NCBI GenBank assembly: GCA_947566075.1
Contig: CANOIM010000013.1
Coordinates: 1-62,064, forward strand
From: an uncultured Eggerthellaceae bacterium
GTDB lineage: Bacteria; Actinomycetota; Coriobacteriia; Coriobacteriales; Eggerthellaceae
DNA: 62,064 bases
Direction: 5' to 3'
Shown here: piece by piece, positions 58,195-62,064 of the stretch
Layout: every line of letters begins with the position of its first letter
Position numbering within the stretch: the first letter of the stretch is position 1
Notes under the pieces: generated by a model
Database searches by the model: none
What the model saw: the letters and a program-made list of their open reading frames with translations, nothing else
What the model was told of the DNA's origin: nothing
Position numbers and translations under genes: made by a program

Positions 58195-59135
58195 GAGAGG
58201 CCGCGCCACAGGTGGTGGTCATCTGCGGTCCCACGGCTACGGGTAAGTCAGATCTGGCTTGCGCCTTGGCCCAAAGGGTCTCGGGTTGCGTCTTGAGCGC
58301 TGATTCCATGCAGGTCTATCGAGGCATGGATATCGGTACGGCCAAAGTGCCCAAAGCAAAGCGCCGGGTGCCCCATTTCGGCCTTGACCTGGTGGACGTG
58401 GACGAACCCTATTCGGCAGCTCTCTACCAGAGCTATGCGCGCTCTGTGATCAGCGGCCAACAGCAGACGCTCACACCGGTGGTCATGGCAGGGGGTACGG
58501 GACTCTATATCCAAGCAGCCTTAGATAACCTGAGCTTTCCCGAAGGGGAACAAGCGGATAACCCGGTGCGTGAGAAGTACATGGCCTTAGCTCAGGAACA
58601 AGGGGCACAGCATGTCTGGAATATCCTGAACAGCTTGGATGAGGCCAGCGCCCGGGAGATCCACCCCCATAACCTCAAACGGGTGGTAAGGGCCTTGGAG
58701 ATGCTGGAGGCGGGGGAGAGCTATGCTGAGCGCGCCCATGGCCTCACCTCTGTCCGTCCGGTCATACCTGCCGTTTATCTGGGGCTTGGCATGGAACGCG
58801 AAGCGCTCTACCAGCGGGTGAACGCTCGGGTGGATCGGATGCGCGAAGAGGGGCTCATCGAAGAGGTGAAAGGCCTCTTGGATGCCGGTTTCAAGGAGGC
58901 GCTCACCTCTAGGCAAGCTATCGGGTATAAAGAGGTCATCAGCGCCCTGGACGGGCAGTGCTCCATGGATGAGGCATTCAGCCAGATCAAGCAGGCTACC
59001 CGGCGCTATGCTAAGCGTCAGATGACCTGGTTCAGGCGCGATGGGCGCATCCAGTGGCTTGACGTGACGAATGCATCGGCTGAGGATATAGTGGAACAGG
59101 CTGTAAGAGCGCTCAAGAGCACAGGCGTAGGCTAG
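58191..59135 (+). CDS. miaA: tRNA dimethylallyltransferase MiaA
   Basis: MiaA transfers an isoprenyl group to A37. The 314-residue enzyme has VICGPTATGKSDLA, SADSMQVYRGMDIGTAK and GGTGLYIQA, and the insertion domain ends with RYAKRQMTWFR. The start is TTG 58191 overlapping the miaB stop, with GGTGAGG upstream; GTG 58212 after GAGAGAGG is also possible. Confidence 0.95.
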   Translation: MREAAPQVVVICGPTATGKSDLACALAQRVSGCVLSADSMQVYRGMDIGTAKVPKAKRRVPHFGLDLVDVDEPYSAALYQSYARSVISGQQQTLTPVVMAGGTGLYIQAALDNLSFPEGEQADNPVREKYMALAQEQGAQHVWNILNSLDEASAREIHPHNLKRVVRALEMLEAGESYAERAHGLTSVRPVIPAVYLGLGMEREALYQRVNARVDRMREEGLIEEVKGLLDAGFKEALTSRQAIGYKEVISALDGQCSMDEAFSQIKQATRRYAKRQMTWFRRDGRIQWLDVTNASAEDIVEQAVRALKSTGVG

Positions 59136-59146
59136 GAGAGGATAGG

Positions 59147-60067
59147 ATGGAACTGGAATTCGTCAAGATGCATGGGTTGGGCAATGATTTCATCTTCGTG
59201 GATGACCTCTCAGCTGAGATAGAGCTCACCGAAGATCAGGTGAAGCGGCTTTGCGAGAGGCACTTCGGCATAGGCGCTGATGGCGTCATCCTGGTGCGGC
59301 CGCCTCAGACCAAAGGGTCCTTAGCCTATATGCACTACATCAACGCTGATGGCAGCTTGGCGCAGATGTGCGGCAACGGTGTTCGCTGCTTCGCCAAGTA
59401 CCTGGTAGACAGGGGTTTCGCTGATACCTCCTCAGGCATGCTGACAGCCGGTACCATGGCGGGAGACCGCGCTATCCGCTTTCAGGTGGATGATGCAGGC
59501 CATATGGTATCTGCCACGGTGGATATGGGTGCCCCAAAGCTTGATCCCGCCCAGGTGCCTGTGACCCTCGCATCCAATGCCACCACCCCGGAGGGAAGCC
59601 CCTATGTGAAGGAAGCTCCTCTGGATTCACCCTGGGGGCCCTTCTCCTTCACCTGTGTATCCATGGGCAATCCCCATGCCGTCTGCTTCGTGGATGATTG
59701 GGAGGGCCTGCCCGATGCGCTCTTCGCAGATGCTTCCCGAAAGGGCTTGGATACCCTGCGGATAGATGAGATAGGGGCCTGGTATGAATCCCACCCCGCT
59801 TTCCCCGAGAAGGCGAACATCGAATTCGCCTGCCGCGAAGGAGACGGGATAGCCATGCGCGTCTATGAGCGCGGTTGCGGAGAGACCTTCGCCTGTGGCA
59901 CCGGGGCTTGCGCCACGCTGGTCTCTGGTGTGCTGACAGGCCGCATTGAAGACCATGCCCGGGTACGCCTTCTGGGTGGGAGCCTGGATATCAGCTGGGA
60001 CGGCAGCGGGCCTGTGCTCATGACGGGCCCTGCTTGCGAATCCTTCTCAGGTACGGTAGAGGTGTAG
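59147..60067 (+). CDS. dapF: Diaminopimelate epimerase
   Basis: DapF converts LL- to meso-diaminopimelate for peptidoglycan and lysine. The 306-residue protein has MHGLGNDFIFVDD, the first active-site Cys in AQMCGNGVRCFAK and the second in GETFACGTGACA. It completes the DAP set with dapA and dapB. It follows miaA after a GGAGAGGATAGG ribosome-binding site. Confidence 0.96.
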   Translation: MELEFVKMHGLGNDFIFVDDLSAEIELTEDQVKRLCERHFGIGADGVILVRPPQTKGSLAYMHYINADGSLAQMCGNGVRCFAKYLVDRGFADTSSGMLTAGTMAGDRAIRFQVDDAGHMVSATVDMGAPKLDPAQVPVTLASNATTPEGSPYVKEAPLDSPWGPFSFTCVSMGNPHAVCFVDDWEGLPDALFADASRKGLDTLRIDEIGAWYESHPAFPEKANIEFACREGDGIAMRVYERGCGETFACGTGACATLVSGVLTGRIEDHARVRLLGGSLDISWDGSGPVLMTGPACESFSGTVEV

Positions 60068-60070
60068 CCC

Positions 60071-61402
60071 TTGGGCTCATCAGGCGTGCAGAAAAGCGGC
60101 CAAGCCTCTCAGGGGAGGTTCCCGCTCCACTCCACGGCAGAGCCTCGGGAGCGGGCGCTGTTGGTGGGCATCGACCGCCCAGGCTCTCCCGTGAGCATGG
60201 CCTCATCCTTGGAAGAGCTGGGACGGTTGGCCCATACCGCTGGGGCGGATGCGGTGGCCACGGTGACCCAACGGCTTAGGTCCCCCAATCCTGCCACCTT
60301 CGTGGGCAGCGGCAAGGTTGAGGAGATAGCCCTGTTGGCGCGGGCCGAGGCCATCGATGTCATTATCATCGACGATGAGCTGACTCCTTCCCAGCAATCC
60401 AATCTTGAGAAGGCAGTGGATAGGGATATCAAGGTCATCGACCGCACCGCTCTCATCTTGGATATCTTCGCCCTTCACGCCAAGAGCCGAGAAGGTAAGC
60501 TCCAGGTGAGGCTGGCGCAGAACGAATACCTCTACCCCCGGCTGCGAGGCATGTGGGCACATCTGGCTTCCAATCGCATGGGCGGCGGCGTGGGTTCGCG
60601 CTTCGGGGAAGGGGAGAGCCAGCTGGAGGTGGACCGCCGGATGGTGAGGAACCGGATCACCTCCATCAAACGGGAGCTGGCTCGGCTGAAGAAGGTGCGA
60701 GGCATCCAACGCGAGGGCCGCTACGAGAGCGGCATCATCAACCTGGCTCTAGCGGGCTACACCAACGCGGGAAAATCCAGCCTGCTGAACGCCCTTTCCG
60801 GCAGCAGCGTCTATGCCGATGACCTTCTGTTCGCCACTCTTGATTCCACCACGCGCTCCATAGCGCTGCCTCAGGGCAGGGAAGTGACGGTTACGGATAC
60901 GGTGGGCTTCATCCAGAAGCTCCCCACCACCCTGGTGGAGGCCTTCCGTTCTACTTTGGATGAGATATCCGGGGCTGATCTCATCCTCCATGTGGTAGAT
61001 GCCTCCTCCGATGAGCAGCAGATGCACATAGATTCCGTGCTGGAAACCCTGGGTCAGATCCATGCGGAGAGGATCCCCCGCATCCTGGTGTTCAACAAGA
61101 CGGACCTCTTGACCCCTGATGAGCGTGAGGTGCTCAAGGGCCGCTACCCTGATGGCGTCTTCGTGTCCGCCGCTCAAGCCACGGGATTGGATGAGCTGAT
61201 ACAGCGGATCACCCTGGCTGCAGGAGCGGCCGAAGAGACCGTGCGCGTTGTCATACCCTATAGCAAAGGAGACCTCATCAGCGCCTCCCACAGACGTTGC
61301 GCCGTGCTGTCAGAGCGCTTCGAAGCGGATGGCGTGCATATGACCCTCCGATGCCCTGCTGCTCTCAGGAGTGCCTATGAGGGCTTCAGGGAAGAACGGT
61401 AA
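60071..61402 (+). CDS. hflX: GTPase HflX
   Basis: HflX splits stalled 70S ribosomes. The 443-residue protein has the N-terminal domain (ATFVGSGKVEEIA; VIIIDDELTPSQQSNLE), the glycine-rich linker MGGGVGSRFGEGESQLEVDRR and the G domain with AGYTNAGKSSLLNAL, DTVGFIQKLP and FNKTDLL. The start is TTG 60071 with AGAGGTG at good spacing. It is convergent with lexA. Confidence 0.95.
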   Translation: MGSSGVQKSGQASQGRFPLHSTAEPRERALLVGIDRPGSPVSMASSLEELGRLAHTAGADAVATVTQRLRSPNPATFVGSGKVEEIALLARAEAIDVIIIDDELTPSQQSNLEKAVDRDIKVIDRTALILDIFALHAKSREGKLQVRLAQNEYLYPRLRGMWAHLASNRMGGGVGSRFGEGESQLEVDRRMVRNRITSIKRELARLKKVRGIQREGRYESGIINLALAGYTNAGKSSLLNALSGSSVYADDLLFATLDSTTRSIALPQGREVTVTDTVGFIQKLPTTLVEAFRSTLDEISGADLILHVVDASSDEQQMHIDSVLETLGQIHAERIPRILVFNKTDLLTPDEREVLKGRYPDGVFVSAAQATGLDELIQRITLAAGAAEETVRVVIPYSKGDLISASHRRCAVLSERFEADGVHMTLRCPAALRSAYEGFREER

Positions 61403-61407
61403 AAAAA

Positions 61408-61426
61408 GGGGGGGGCTCCTAGAGCC
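61408..61426 (-). terminator. Terminator of lexA in the hflX-lexA junction
   Basis: On the minus strand GGCTC / GAGCC (61422-61426 and 61414-61418) includes the lexA stop codon in its loop and is followed by a C-run and seven Ts (61407-61401). The A-run starts at the hflX stop, so the 16-base junction is shared by both genes. Confidence 0.65.
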
Positions 61427-62048
61427 TTCTGAAGACAGCCACTACCGTGCCTGCGATGGAGCAATCCTTCACGATGAGGGGTTCCATCTGGGAATTCTCA
61501 GGTTGCAGGCGGATATGATCCGACTCCTTGTAGAAGCGCTTGATGGTGGCTTCATCTTCCAGAAGGGCTACTACGATATCACCGTTATTGGCCACCGGTT
61601 GTTCCTTGACCACCACGTAATCACCGTCATTGATGCCTATCTCTATCATGGAATCTCCTCGGACAGAGAGCATGAAGGAGGGGGCTTCTCCCACGATCTC
61701 AGTGGGGAGCTTCAGATAATCCGTAATGTTCTCTTCGGCCAAGATGGGCATGCCTGCCGCCACAGACCCGACGAGGGGGACGCTCACGATATCTCGTACG
61801 TCTGAGACGAAGCTGTCTATGGCCTGTTCTACCGCGTAGGTGAGGGAGATGGACCGGGATTTCAGGGGGTCTCGTTTGATGAAGCCCTTCTCCTCCAAAG
61901 CCTTCAGATGGACGTGGACGGTAGAAGGGGATGAGAGCCCCAGGTCTTCGCAGACCTCACGGACCGTAGGACCATAGCCCTTCTCAGCGATGTGCCTTTC
62001 GATGTCATCAAGAACAGCTTGTTGGCGCTTCGTGATCTTAATGGTCAT
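61419..62048 (-). CDS. lexA: SOS repressor LexA
   Basis: LexA represses repair genes until RecA filaments stimulate self-cleavage. The protein has the N-terminal winged helix (TKRQQAVLDDIERHIAEKGYG; LSSPSTVHVHLKALEEKG), the Ala-Gly cleavage site in SVAAGMPI, and the catalytic Ser (RGDSMIE) and Lys (TIKRFY). I prefer ATG 62048 (209 residues) after TAGGGCC; an ATG at 62063 is in frame at the window edge. The promoter is outside the window. Confidence 0.95.
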   Translation of the reverse strand: MTIKITKRQQAVLDDIERHIAEKGYGPTVREVCEDLGLSSPSTVHVHLKALEEKGFIKRDPLKSRSISLTYAVEQAIDSFVSDVRDIVSVPLVGSVAAGMPILAEENITDYLKLPTEIVGEAPSFMLSVRGDSMIEIGINDGDYVVVKEQPVANNGDIVVALLEDEATIKRFYKESDHIRLQPENSQMEPLIVKDCSIAGTVVAVFRRL

Positions 62049-62064
62049 GGCCCTAGGCTCCATC

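Overview
The window is a bacterial chromosome segment whose core genes are GC-rich (roughly 60 percent by eye). Diaminopimelate synthesis, mreBCD/rodA, HrcA with a CIRCE-like operator, RNase J and RNase Y together, a SpoVS-like protein, and a BspA-type surface protein ending in LAQTG suggest a Gram-positive anaerobe. The most likely placement is Actinomycetota, class Coriobacteriia (Olsenella/Atopobium-like). That placement is an inference from gene content, not a measured result.

Bases 1-7800 are an accessory region. It holds a shortened Rpn-type nuclease gene and a REP-associated Y1 transposase surrounded by palindromes that all begin with GTAG. A heavily structured leader then precedes a two-gene unit made of an unknown protein and a chimeric leucine-rich-repeat adhesin. 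A second cluster of GTAG palindromes, a RhuM-Fic protein and a DinJ-like/PIN toxin-antitoxin pair follow. A DUF1846 gene on the minus strand (7878-9359) marks the return to core sequence.

From 9400 to 62064 almost everything is on the plus strand, tightly packed and often overlapping. The order is: pyrG-xerD; the cell-shape operon mreBCD-PBP2-rodA with a DUF697 gene and a two-gene radical SAM/DUF2344 unit; a fused CydDC-type ABC exporter; a small AT-rich insertion carrying an AAA/DUF4143 ATPase; dus-hemW; hrcA-dnaJ-rsmE-mtaB-phoH-ybeY-dgkA-era-(PASTA protein)-recO; rpsO-pnp-dapB-dapA-rnj-ftsK-rodZ-like; yajQ-rimO-pgsA/cinA fusion; recA-recX; rny-(GHKL ATPase); spoVS-miaB-miaA-dapF-hflX; and lexA on the minus strand at the right edge.

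The core genes fall into four working groups. The first is cell wall and division: mreBCD, PBP2, rodA, dapA/B/F, dgkA, ftsK and a RodZ-like protein. The second is RNA decay and ribosome or tRNA maturation: RNase J, RNase Y, PNPase, YbeY, Era, RsmE, RimO, MtaB, MiaB/MiaA, Dus, HflX. The third is DNA repair and SOS: recA with an SOS box, recX, recO, lexA. The fourth is protein quality control (hrcA/dnaJ).

The least explained parts are the GTAG-palindrome/transposase system, the interlocking stems before the gene at 2072, the terminated roughly 106-nt transcript candidate before rny, the hairpin that covers the pyrG ribosome-binding site, and a stand-alone GHKL ATPase between rny and spoVS. No tRNA, rRNA, CRISPR array or complete insertion sequence was found.
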